Assembly: GCA_022539475.1 (NCBI GenBank)
Contig: VCMS01000021.1
Location: forward strand, 1 to 64,000
Length of the DNA: 64,000 bases
Source of the DNA: Gracilaria domingensis
Taxonomy: Eukaryota; Rhodophyta; Florideophyceae; Gracilariales; Gracilariaceae
Direction: 5' to 3'
Positions 54,111 through 64,000 of the stretch are shown in pieces (the stretch's first letter is position 1; each line of letters opens with the position of its first letter). Below the pieces are notes generated by a model, which did no database searches, was not told the DNA's origin, and was given only the letters and a program-made list of their open reading frames with translations. Both the position numbers and the translations under genes were made by a program.

Positions 54111-54780
54111 GGTGAACTCAGTGGTGAGCTCTCCGAACACGGATAGTGCGGGTGTAAGACGGCTTCTGGTACGGGATATACCTACGGAGGTTGAGGGGTG
54201 AACGGGCCTGATCCAGGAATCCGGCGAAAAGTGAGGGAATGATCGAGAAGGAAGGTACCGTAGAGCGGTGTAAGCCCTAGGCAAAGGGGGAGAAAGAAGG
54301 AAAATAAAGGGGGAAAGGAGAGGAATCCCGCGGCGGGACGTGCGGAAAGCGGCAACAGACCCGGCGCCGGGAGACAACGATGTGTATTAAGCCCACGCGG
54401 CACAACTTTATACAGAGACGGAGGTACTACCAATTGTGGTTACAGCAGAACACCCTGCACAAATAAGAAACAGAAACAGTCCGAAGACACAGAGTAAAAC
54501 AGCACGAAGGCAATGCCACAATGGTCAGTATTGCCTGAATGATCCCCAGGGATGAAGCTGAGTCGTACCGTACGCGGTGTTTCTCCGGAAGGAGTTGTAC
54601 ACTTCGCGAAGGCGAAACAGTTCAGAGCCGAACTCGGTTACCCATTACTGAAGGAGGAGGTGACCGGGAGGTCACCTCTTATATCGTAACCGATAAATTA
54701 GTTAAACTAAATTAAATAATCTAGTGCACACCTAAGCAGGTCCATACACGTGGTGCACGTGAGAACCCGCGGCAGTGGCC
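54111..54780. other. GC-rich, purine-rich tract; possible solo LTR of another element
   Basis: No ORF with a domain. On the minus strand, GTAACGATATAAGAGGTGACC looks like a TATA-containing core promoter followed by a CT-rich leader, the layout of the LTRs elsewhere in the window. I could not find matching ends or a target duplication. Confidence 0.3.
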
Positions 54781-54889
54781 AGTAAAATATCGGACAATCA
54801 TAACAAAACATGTGTGAACACACCCATTCCTACACACGCGTACACGCGACCAATACTCATCTGCGCCACGTCATGGCCGACCCCTCAGG

Positions 54890-55645
54890 GTGCCGAACCT
54901 CAACACTGCCAAAAAGTATCCCATCCGTGGGCCAATATTCATACCTTCCGAGTACCCGGAATTATCCTTACCAGGGGTTTACGAAAACAATCCCCGTGTA
55001 TCGGGCGAGCACGTTTTGCTCTACAGTGTCACATTGAGTGATATAGGTAGTCTAAATCCGGCACGAAGACCACATATTCGAGATGCGGGGACGTTGAAAC
55101 GTAAGTATGGCGCATTTAAAAGTGAATACGGAACTGCACTGACCCGTTACGAAGCTTCGGGGCAAGGGGATCCAGACGCGTTTGCAGAGTTCGCAAATGG
55201 AAGGAGCCACATTATGTATGCTTTCTATTTTCTGAAGGTATATCCAGCTCTGGAACCCCTTGCAACTCGTGCGTTAGCTTCAGATGCACGAAGGGAAGAA
55301 GGTGTCGGAACTCCTCTTCGAGGATATGTCTTTGGGGGAAGGGATACTTTTCAGGCGCGAACAAAGCGGCAAAAAGTTTCCGGAATGGAATCGAGCCATT
55401 CTGGAGTGGACAGCTTTATAACCGCACTGAAACCTCATAACCCTGTGGTGGCCAAAGAGTTTGAAGAGGCGGAGCGAGACAAAATGCGCTTTGAGGAGTA
55501 TGAAGCAGACGCGCGATTCACAAAAGCAAGTGTAGAAGCCATTGCAGCTTTACGAGCACAACTGGAGAGGGCAGAAGATGACGAAGAACGTAGTGTTCTA
55601 GAGAATAGTTTGCGGCGCTTGCTTGCCAAACTAGGCAACAAGTGA
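54890..55645 (+). CDS. Myb/SANT-like protein fragment (Harbinger-accessory type)
   Basis: The open frame has no ATG before about 55213, so the 5' end is missing or spliced. Residues ~65-125 (GTLKRKYGAFKSEYGTALTR, then EASGQGDPDAFAEF) match the second half of the Myb/SANT-like fold of plant and algal Harbinger-associated proteins, where K-x-x-x-(L/F)-K-x-x-(Y/F) is followed by an ASGxG(W)D turn. The C-terminal ~80 residues are a charged coiled coil (EEAERDKMRFEEYEADARF ... RRLLAKLGNK). It probably binds DNA, perhaps with a PIF/Harbinger transposase. A Harbinger transposase relic lies 3 kb away in convergent orientation. Confidence 0.45.
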   Translation: MPNLNTAKKYPIRGPIFIPSEYPELSLPGVYENNPRVSGEHVLLYSVTLSDIGSLNPARRPHIRDAGTLKRKYGAFKSEYGTALTRYEASGQGDPDAFAEFANGRSHIMYAFYFLKVYPALEPLATRALASDARREEGVGTPLRGYVFGGRDTFQARTKRQKVSGMESSHSGVDSFITALKPHNPVVAKEFEEAERDKMRFEEYEADARFTKASVEAIAALRAQLERAEDDEERSVLENSLRRLLAKLGNK

Positions 55646-56329
55646 CACGATGGATGCAAACAGAACTCGTTCTCTCTATCATTGCCCGTCGCGCTTCAGC
55701 CCACAGACCTTGCATCTCACTGTATATCGTACTAGTGTTCTTGTCCTGCTTTGACTCTGCTTCGTCTATTCGAGCGTGCAGCTTTGTGTTTCCCGGATGA
55801 TGGCCTACAAACAGGCGGAAGGCTCCATTGTGCTAAACGGCCAAATATCAAGATCGACGCGCTCAGGAGGCGGTGTTTGGTCGCTCAAGTTCTTCATGAC
55901 CGTCTTGATTGACGAAGGTGAAGGAGGGGTAAGTTGTACACCTCGCTGCCTTTCCGTGAACATGAGCGGCGTAGAATACATAGGAGGCTTTCAAGAGCTT
56001 GCCCGAATGGCAAGAGATGATGTTTCAGGGCCCAGAGGCGGCAGAGCTGCCGACGGTTTCATCTCGGTTCTTGCAATAGCTGAGAAAGCGACACTGCCGC
56101 GGGTGGATGGTTTCATCGTTGCTGCCATTTTCTGACCAACTAGAGGTGTACTCCCACTTGATTTTGCAATATCAACCTGGATGTTCGGGCTTTGTGCTGG
56201 TCGCTGTCTTCCGCTAGATTCTTGATTTGTTTGACAAGCCTCTCGTGCCTCATTCGTACGCTGGATCCTCTTTCCTCCACGCGCTCTTCCTTCCATTGTA
56301 TCACTTGCCTTACTGGCGAAACCAGCACT
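55646..56329. other. no gene recognised
   Basis: Overlapping frames on both strands lack ATG starts or domains. On the minus strand this is directly downstream of the auxilin-like relic. Confidence 0.35.
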
Positions 56330-57450
56330 CTAAGGCTCAAAGGATGCGCGATAGTCCGACGTCTTGACGAGCACTTCTTCAACTCGTTCAAGTATCTCTC
56401 GATCTGGCAATGTCTCCTCTATAGCAGATATATCATCATCATGTGCAAGCGAATGTACTTGCAAAATAGCTTTGTGATAATTGACTTGGACCTTTAACTT
56501 CTCTTTCACAACATCCATAGAGACTGCTTTCCATGTTGCAGTAGAGTATAACACAGTACCCAACGAACCAAGGAGAGCACGCAGGTTCTTGAGCGGGGTG
56601 CGTGTCCGGTCCATGCGTTGATCTTCCTTTCAGCTGCTGCCCAGCATTGTCCTTATACTCGCGTTCTTTGGCGTTCGCACTTTCTCTCTCGCGAACTGCA
56701 GCACGTTTTTCATCGGTTTTGGCCTTAACCTCTCTCTCATGCTTCTTTTTGAGTCGCTCTCGCTGCAAAAGTGCTTCCCGGAAGCACTCTTGCAGCGCAC
56801 GACGGCCTCCTTGGACGTCGTACTACACGGCGCTGGCGTTGTAGTCGGTTTTGGTGTGGCCCTCATGTTCGGAGCAGAAAACAATTGTTGGGGGGCGGCT
56901 GAGCTCCTCGCGCGAGATTGGGTTGAACATCGAGGTCTGGGTTGCGGGGTGGCCCCCAGATCATCTACCAAGTCTCACTCCACGGCCGTAGACAAAGCGC
57001 TCCTTCGCATGGTTGATCGTTGGCTTGAGGGCGTGTCCGGAATACCACCCAGATGATGAAGGTGTTCCGTGTTTGTCGAAGACAGAGGCGATGGAAATCT
57101 CCTCAACCTCGTAGGCTTGGGCGTAGTGGGAGTATCAAAACCAAGCAACTGCGCTTCCGGCTCGACGGGGCCGGTCGGTTTTGGTTTGTAGGAATTTCTT
57201 TCTAGACTTGACGACGGAGCGAACGACGACGTCGGACCGGGAGGAAGTTTGGCTGCTGCACATGCCCTGCATCTGGAATATTTGTCTCTGGTGCGAGGAC
57301 AACCAGTTGGGTAGTTGCTGACAGATTCTTTCTGTCCTACGCCGCAACTAGGATATGCGAACTCTCGCTGGCAAAGCCCATTGGACTGGTAAGAATTGGA
57401 TGTGCGCGATGCGAATGGCTCTATTTCCAATGTTCTTGAAGCCCTTGACA
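56330..57450 (-). pseudogene. auxilin-like J-domain gene, degraded
   Basis: Read on the minus strand: a Pro/Ser-rich region with LLGFD near 57134-57148, which fits a clathrin-box motif; a strongly charged coiled coil near 56640-56830 (LQRERLKKKHEREVKAKTDE...); a KINAW segment near 56620; then an auxilin-type J domain at 56330-56611 (KNLRALLGSLGTVLY, TWKAVSM, YHKAILQVHS). Auxilins recruit Hsc70 to uncoat clathrin vesicles. The coil, KINAW and J-domain parts lie in three different frames with no obvious introns between. The catalytic HPD after the second helix is absent (HSLAHDD). It is therefore a pseudogene, a captured fragment or an indel-ridden assembly of a host gene. Family call fairly firm; functional status doubtful. 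Confidence 0.5.
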
Positions 57451-57886
57451 AAGACGGTGGCGTCTATGCTGGGGCGGGCGAAGGCCGAGAGAGCGCGAGC
57501 GGCGGCGGGCGGCAGAGGCAATTGAACGCGGTGCGTACGGGTCGGGCAGCGGGTGGTGGAGGCCAGTCGCGGTGGCGCACGGCGTTGTACCGGCTGCGCC
57601 GGCGCTCTGCGTGGCGGCAAGTCGGCGCCTAACGTAGACACACATGACTGGCAACGCGCGCCAGCCGAGCGTTGCCGCCGCGCCGTTGACGGCCCGCCTG
57701 CTGACACCGAGCATCGCGCGCCACAAGAGTGCGGCCCCCACGCTCACGCGCACAGCTCTGCCGCATGTGCACGCTGTGCCATGTGTGCGCGTGACGCGCA
57801 GTACCCGCGCTGAGCCCGTTTTCACTGCCGCGCGGATCAGGCCGCCTGCGCGCGCGCGGCGATGCGATCGGCATCGCGTCGAGATT
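57451..57886. other. GC-rich spacer between divergent auxilin-like and SRP68-like sequences
   Basis: Very GC-rich, with many CGCG words. Long open frames on both strands are a composition effect. If both neighbours derive from working genes, this would be their shared promoter region. Confidence 0.4.
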
Positions 57887-58283
57887 ATGGCGGAGGCGGC
57901 CGCGGCGGCGGCAGCGGCGGCGGCAGCGGCGGCGGCCGCGACCGCGACCGCGGGGGCAACAACAGCACGCGGTGGCGAGGAAGCGACGCGCGGCCGCGGG
58001 GAAGCCGCGCGAGTGTCGCTGGGCACCCTGTCCGATGTGACGGCGGCCCGGGGCGCGCACGGGCTCAAACGCACCGACTACCTGCGCTATCGGCGCTACT
58101 GCACTCGGCGCGGATGCGCGCCGCCATCGCGTGCTTCAACCGCCACTCGTCGCACCCGCGCCGCTACCGCGCCACGCTCGTGACGTCGAACTTCGTGCGG
58201 CGCAATCCACGTGCGCTGCAGATCTCTCTGGTGCTGGCCGAGTGCGAGTGGGCGTTTGCCATGGACTTGAAGCGCGAGCATCC
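57887..58283 (+). pseudogene. SRP68: SRP68 5' fragment, shifted and truncated
   Basis: It starts at an ATG at 57887 with a poly-Ala run, then reads HGLKRTDYLRYRRYCTRR, then in the next frame MRAAIACFNRHS..., NPRALQISLVLAECEWAFAMDLKREHP. This follows the N-terminal RNA-binding domain of SRP68 ([24 protein letters not shown]...LLxVLMDAERAWSYAMQLKQE), the signal-recognition-particle subunit that binds 7S RNA with SRP72. The two parts are joined by a one-base frame change near 58111. After LKREHP all similarity stops, leaving about a fifth of the usual ~600-aa protein. It is a truncated copy or gene fragment; an assembly indel could explain the shift but not the truncation. Confidence 0.6.
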
Positions 58284-58657
58284 GGCAGTCGCCGTTTGTG
58301 CTGGTGTACGTGGTGCTGATTGTCACGCAACATGTGGCGCTACACGCGGCGCTTTATTGCTATGTGTGGTGCTGCATGTCACGATGTAGACATTCCGATG
58401 TGTGCCGGTTAGTATTGCGGCGTGCCGTAGTGCTGAGAACTGAACGGCGGGCCGTGAATTGGTGTCCGTGGTGAACAGAGCTGATATGGCGCTGCTATCA
58501 TTACATGAGGGCTGTTTGATGAAGGTGGAGCATGGAATGTATTACTTGGCTGTAGGCATGTAATGTAGGGTGGAGAACGCATTTGACTCGATGACGGACT
58601 ATGCGACGGCGACGGCGGCGATGACTCGAGAGTTGGCAATCGCGGGAAAACTTTGGA
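58284..58657. other. no gene recognised
   Basis: GC-rich sequence passing into AT-richer DNA. A GTACGT donor-like site near 58308 could mark an intron after the SRP68 fragment, but no further SRP68 exon is visible before the window end. Confidence 0.3.
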
Positions 58658-59297
58658 CTATCGGCGTCTTACGTAACCGATTCGCTGTAGCTGAAAAGCG
58701 ATGTTGTCTCGCATCACTGATGATTCTCGACTTCGGTTTCTTGACCGTATGTTATCTGACTCCATGTGGAGATTGTTCTGTAAATGCACAATCGGTGATC
58801 CATGTACACTGTTGTCTACATGGCTTGGAATTGTTTCGAATGAGCTTCCATCGTCCACATCTAATATAAAATTATGCAGTTTGCATGCAACCATGATGAT
58901 AAGCGTAACTTTGCGCAGAGGGTAGCGAATGGCAGACCAGAAGATGCCGAAACGACAGACCGATATACCAAATGCCTGCTCCACCACAGCCCTACAAGAA
59001 GACAAGTACGCGTTAAATGAATCTGTAGTATTTCACGAGGTATATCGGTGAGATAAGACAGTATTCATCTTACATGATGGATATATCAGAATGTCTCGCC
59101 TGATAGTGTATGCATGTTAACGTTAGGATACAATAGGAGCCCCCTGCATTACGTAGGCTCATGTGGGCGACACTGGTTTCAGCAGGGTCTACAGCTGTCG
59201 ATGATGATATAGAAGGAGCAACAGCTTCACAGTTGGCGATGAATAAAGACCTATCATCGACAACAAGAACAATACTATACCCAACCTTCGTTAGCAC
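58658..59297 (-). pseudogene. PIF/Harbinger transposase relic (DDE_Tnp_4 type)
   Basis: On the minus strand the upstream part reads VVDDRSLFIANCEAVAPS...GGSYCIL, the first catalytic Asp region and the following G-x-Y-x-L block of Harbinger transposases. The downstream part (about 58700-59010) reads DSFNAYLSSCRAVVEQAFGI followed by FGIFW, YPLRKV and ACKLHNFILD, the third catalytic Glu (VVEQAFG) and the LHN signature near the C-terminus. The two parts are in different frames, the G-S-x-x-D-S block is degraded and the second-Asp region is interrupted. The N-terminal third is missing. A dead DNA-transposon gene. Confidence 0.65.
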
Positions 59298-59499
59298 TCA
59301 ATTGTGTCTACAACAGGACATCGGATCTCATACAGCCTATCTCGGAAGGCCGCTGCTGTGATCCAGCCTGAATCTCGGTGTCTCTAGCTCAACGCGGGCC
59401 AGGGTACCCAACCGACTCAGCGCATTTATTCTGAGTCTACCCGTACTGTCTGCAGCTCTGACTCACTTCGAGAACAGGTGTCAACAGTTATAACTGTTT
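59298..59499. other. spacer before the copia element
   Basis: It may include the end of the copia 5' LTR or leader. The second LTR is outside the window, so the boundary cannot be set. Confidence 0.3.
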
Positions 59500-62400
59500 G
59501 GTCGACCGCAAGCATAACAAACACCTGTCATGGCCGGATCAAGCAACACCGCCAGGAACGAAATCGATACTGGTGATGACGATGCTTTGGAACAGCAAGG
59601 TTATGCCGGCAACCCAGTCCTCGTTTCGCCAGAAACACTTGTTGATGAAATCGGCGATCCAGACCCGCCCCCTGAACGGTGCACCCGCAGACGTTTTCCA
59701 GTTATACAAAGACGACGTTGAGCGATATGCGCGGGAGATGCTGGATGTATTTCGTGAATCAACCATCAGAGGAGAAGCCTTGTGGCTAGAATTTACGGCG
59801 ACATTTCGCCCAGGCACGATTGGTCACCTGTCTAGGACAACTGCCTTCAGATGGGTAGAATTTCTTTTGGACCGCGGAGTCTATGTCAAGCGCCGACAAG
59901 GTTACCCTAGAACGAGAACACTTGCAGAATGTTTAACGGCGACAACGTTCATTGGTATCAGTCTACAGGAACAATCTGGGAGACAAAACAACGCACGCTC
60001 TGCGCAGGATACTCCTGCAGTGCATCAGCCTGCGGCCACTGCACGTGACGTATCAGGAGTTGAAGAATTGCATCTGGAACACGTCAATGCACCACGTCAG
60101 GAGGAAGAGCGCAATGCATCTCAACCAGTAGCTCCTTCCCGTGGAGGAAAAGAGCGCTCTAATCTTGGCTCACAGACTCCACGCAATGACATAGAAGAAG
60201 TTCTGCCAAATATGATCGCCAATTCTCGTCAACAGGCATCCTCAAAAGAAGGAGTGGAACCATCGAGTGGATCACAGGCGACAAAGGGAAGCTTTCCTAT
60301 GGGGCCTAATGGGCTCATGAAGGCACTCGCAGGACGCCCAAAATATGGAGGTGGTTTTGACGAAGATCTGCAGAGCTGTGTGGAGTTTTACGACTCTATG
60401 GCTAGAGTGTGCAGACTGACAGACCAGGAGAAGGTCGAGTCACTACCAATTGCGCTTTGTGACGGTGCTCTCTCGTTATATCTAAGCACATATCGTGTTG
60501 GAGACACCTATGAGTATATGCTACAAAAGCTGATTGACACGTACATGAACGAAGAACAGCGCAACCGCTCTTTGATTTTGCGGCAATCTCTACGCCTATC
60601 TCAGGCAATGCGTGAATCTCCCGAGAGAAGTGAACTGGATGTATTTCGGTCGTTCTGTACGAGATTGGAGCAGCTTCAGAAACAGTTGGACCCAGCCTAC
60701 AGAGGAGACAACTTTTTGCGCGATCAACTGATTGTATCGGCTGACACAAATCAGATTGCTCAATCTCTTCGAGAACGTGTACCTGCCACATCGCAGGAGG
60801 CACGAAGTCGTATCGCTACATTCCTTTCGAGCGAACCGAGATCTGCTGGTGCTTTTGTGACGTCAGCCGATATGTCTAAAGGATTGAATCAAGCCAATTA
60901 CAGTCTCGGAAATACGTACGGCGGAGGAGCGAAGAAGAACTTCAGAGGCTACACCAGAAGAGGTGGAACGAGAAGATACGAACGCAAGGTCTCTTCCAAA
61001 TGGATTTCTGGACGGAAAGGATGTTACGTTTGTGGAGCAAATCACCTTGCCCGAACGAGACACACCCCAGCGGAGGTCAAGGCAGCCATAGAGCGGCTGA
61101 AAAACAGCCGTCCTTCAGCATACATCTCAGTTGAAGACCTTGCCTATGTGGTTGACGAGCTCACAGCTGGAGAAACAGACAAGGGTAATGAAGATCAAGA
61201 CGAAGTGAACTGCGTGTACTCCAGCGAGAGTGATGATAGTGATTGCGATAACGACGCATACTATATTGAAGATGATGCACTTTCGTTGCACAAAGAAGAT
61301 GAAGTGTATTTGGCAAACGCAGCATTTATTCATGGAAGATCTTATCATAAAGATCTGTCTTCTGCGTTGGCATCTATGAACGAGGAACTATCCCACGGCG
61401 AATATCAAAAATTCAAGGGCATACACCTCGATACTTGTGCAAACCGCTCATCAGTAATGTCATTCGCGCAGTTTAGGGCATATTGTGAAGAGTTCGACGT
61501 TCCATGTCAACTAGATTCAAGGGATACACGACGATTGACTGGCATAGGTGGAAACCGTAGGGCAATTGGTACCGCCACAATCCCTATCCCTTTCAAAGAT
61601 TTGAATCTTGTGATCGACGTGAAGTTTCAAATATTGAAGGATAGCGTTCCGACGCTTTTGTCTATGAAAGATATGATAGACAACGGTCTTGAGATCAGTA
61701 TTCAAAACCGAGAAGTGATGTACAAGCATCTTCGACAACCCCTCACCTTTGAAAACTACTTTCTGATCCACAAATGGAAGAGGGAGGATCTGATGTACTC
61801 GATGTACACAGAAGCAGAACTCCGGAAGTTACATAGAGCATTTGGCCATCCAACGGTTCAAGCATTTACGAATTTGCTGAAGCGAGCACGGCCAGAGGAG
61901 ATGTCGACAGAGGTGCGAGACGCAATTGCTCAGCTAACGAAACGATGTCTTACATGTTCCGTGAACGCATCGCGACCAAGACGTTTCAAATTAACAATCG
62001 GAACAGGCGATTTGCAATTCAACCATATAGTCGCAGTTGATATAATGTATATCAACAATCGTCCATTGCTGCATACTGTGGACGAAGCTACTCACTTCAG
62101 TGCAGCTCTCTTTCTAAAACGAATCACGTCTGCAGAAGTATGGAAGGCATTTCTACGCTGCTGGTCTCGGTTGTACTTGGGGCCTCCAGATTTCCTGCGT
62201 GTAGACCAAGGTAGTAACTTCGTGTCAAAGGAATTCTTGGACTCAGCTGATTCGGAAGGTATCTCCGTTCTCCAAGCACCGGTAGAGTCTCCGTCAACCA
62301 TGTCGCATGTAGAACGATATCACGGGCCACTAAGATCTGCCTATCTGAAGCTGAGACAGTCGCTACCACGTTCTGAATCCGATGCGGACTGTCTGCAGAT

Positions 62401-64000
62401 GGCTGTAAAGTCCATCAATGACACAATGGGACCCGAAGGGTTATGTCCAACACTCCTTGTGTACGGATCGTTACCACGACCTGCTCGTAGGACGCTAGCA
62501 GAGACACAACTTCAGAGAGCAAGAGCAATCGACACAGCGATGTCTCAAGTGGAGAAGGAACACGCCAAGAGACGTATAGCGTTCGGATTGAAGCACCGAG
62601 GAGGACCGAAAGGGAAGGAACATAGTGCTGAGCTCTCCAAACTACCTGCTGGATCTCCCGTATTTATATTTCGTGAATCTTCCAAGCAGTGGGAAGGTCC
62701 ATTTCCTTTTATTCAAATCGAAGGGGAAACTGTGGTAGTTCAACTTCCACATGGCCGACGAATTTTCCGCTCACATGTGGTCAAACCAGAGATACCCTCA
62801 CAATTTCAAGTAGCGCCCCGAGGTACCACCGATACCGAAAATGTCTCTACTCATAAATCCCGTGGCACAGATGGGGTCTTCACCGCTGATCAGAGTACTA
62901 GGACGTTTTCGAATTCAAGAAAGAAAGAACTTGAAGGTTTGGAGAAACGAGAAACGTTTGAGGTCGTTGATGTCTCTTCTGTACCACCAGGAACCAGAAT
63001 TTATGGATCGCGATGGGTAGACCTCATCAAATCCCAGAACGGAAAGGCGGTTGAAAAGTCGAGACTGGTGGCCTAGAATTATCGGGACAAAGGTGCTCTG
63101 AATATAGCTACGAAGTCTCCTACCGTTTCCCGGCTTGGACAACGGCTCGTTGTTTGCCTTGCAGCGATGTTTCCGCAATACAGTGCATATGTCAGAGACA
63201 TATCTCAGGCCTATATTCAGTCAGGATCTCTTATCGAGAGGAATATTTTCCTCAGGCCGCCGTCCGAGATGAGCCTCGGCCCTGGAAAAGTATTGGTGGT
63301 CAAGAAACCTCTGTATGGAATACCTGAGAGTGGCCTCCATTGGTTCCTCACGTACCACACTCATCACAGAGATATGCTACGCATGATTCCGACCAAAGGC
63401 GATACTTGTTTGTTATTTAGACGGAATGAAGAAGAATTGAAAGCCGTAACTGCCCTTCAGGTAGACGATTCATTTGGTATTGGTGATGATGAGTTTCTTA
63501 GAGACGAAGAACAAGAATGCAAGCGGTTCCAGAGTAAGCCGAGAAAAATTATATCTGACGGAGAAGCTACTGATTTCAATGGATTGACGATCACTAAGCA
63601 GTCCGGTGGCGTTATGAAGATTCATCAGGAGAAGAAGCTTCGATCTTTGAAAATACCTGTGTCTCAAGGCGACTTCACGAGCACAAGAGCTCAAATTCAG
63701 TATGTCGGATGTTGCACTCGACCAGATCTTTGTGCATCGGTACAGCTGCTGGCAAGCGCATCACCCTCTCCCCTTCCAAGTGATTATCGAATGCTCAAGA
63801 GAGTCGTACGTCGCTGTCATGAGACTTCGAGCGCAGGTCTTCGCTTTGTTACCTTGGATAGAGACTCGATACGCCTAGGACTTTTCACAGACGCCTCATT
63901 TGCCAATACAGACAACCTCAAATCTCAAATTGGTTATGTACTTGTGCTTGTCGATGGTAACCACAATGCCAATATCATTCACTACGGGAGTTCGAGATGT
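59500..64000 (+). mobile_element. Ty1/copia retrotransposon, cut by the window edge
   Basis: A copia-order polyprotein on the plus strand: gag (about 59.7-60.9 kb); a zinc-knuckle-like CYVCGANHLARTRH near 61.02 kb; protease (HLDTCANRSS) near 61.43 kb; a pre-integrase HRAFGH motif near 61.84 kb; integrase core with D-D-E between about 62.04 and 62.32 kb (VDIMYI, DQGSNF, HVERYHG); RT (VDD box near 63.46 kb); and RNase H near 63.88 kb. Integrase before RT marks copia. It looks nearly whole, with about one break in the visible part. The 3' end and 3' LTR are beyond the window, so age from LTRs cannot be judged. Confidence 0.85.

Noticed and set aside
57421-58074. Long minus-strand ORFs across the GC-rich SRP68-like region
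   Set aside because: Ala/Arg-rich shadows of the GCG/GCC run in the opposite strand; the SRP68 match explains the plus strand.
58570-58869. 99-codon plus-strand ORF
   Set aside because: It is antisense to the Harbinger transposase relic, which has a clear family signature on the minus strand.

Overview
This 64 kb window is eukaryotic nuclear DNA, probably from an intron-poor, single-celled or simple organism; an alga is possible. Evidence is a spliceosomal intron with a canonical GTAAGT donor (15473-15559), TATA boxes, an SRP68 fragment, a clathrin-uncoating (auxilin-type) J-domain relic and a C2H2 zinc-finger gene. I cannot fix the lineage from sequence alone. Confident host genes are few, and mobile DNA makes up most of the recognisable content.

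Layout. 1-9.9 kb: AT-rich DNA with a possible exon, a hAT MITE, a C2H2 zinc-finger gene (-), a Myb/SANT-like gene resembling DUF6818 (-) and a secreted Cys-rich repeat protein (-). 9.95-14.1 kb: two hAT-type miniature elements packed with ATTGCAAT motifs, then an LTR-like unit between ~100-bp direct repeats. 14.4-18.8 kb: two copies of a hairpin-rich repeat flank a two-exon secreted Cys-rich gene, which has a perfect 40-bp palindrome upstream. 21.1-22.6 kb: a membrane-anchored PI-PLC-type phosphodiesterase with a TATA box. 22.6-28.6 kb: gene-poor, with a cluster of short CACAGGCTGTG-type hairpin motifs.

28.6-40.2 kb: a very young, whole-looking Ty3/gypsy element on the minus strand (11.56 kb, 2,234-bp LTRs, GTTCT target duplication, one long gag-pol frame). 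It carries two internally duplicated modules of unknown function, one between protease and reverse transcriptase and one after integrase. Each LTR has an antisense acidic ORF that is also recognisable in the diverged LTR at 12.2-14.0 kb. 41.8-42.1 kb: a piggyBac-type MITE. 42.8-49.5 kb: a second, broken gypsy-like element with 847-bp LTRs and again GTTCT target duplications. 50.2-52.8 kb: an older gypsy-like fossil with a hAT MITE nested in it.

53-59.3 kb: a mosaic of a broken ORF, a Myb/SANT-like ORF, an auxilin-like pseudogene, an SRP68 5' fragment and a PIF/Harbinger transposase relic. One reading is a Harbinger-related element that picked up host gene pieces. 59.5 kb to the window end: a Ty1/copia element cut by the window edge. 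The most unusual signals are the conserved antisense LTR ORF, the duplicated modules in the young gypsy element and the motif-dense hAT miniature elements.
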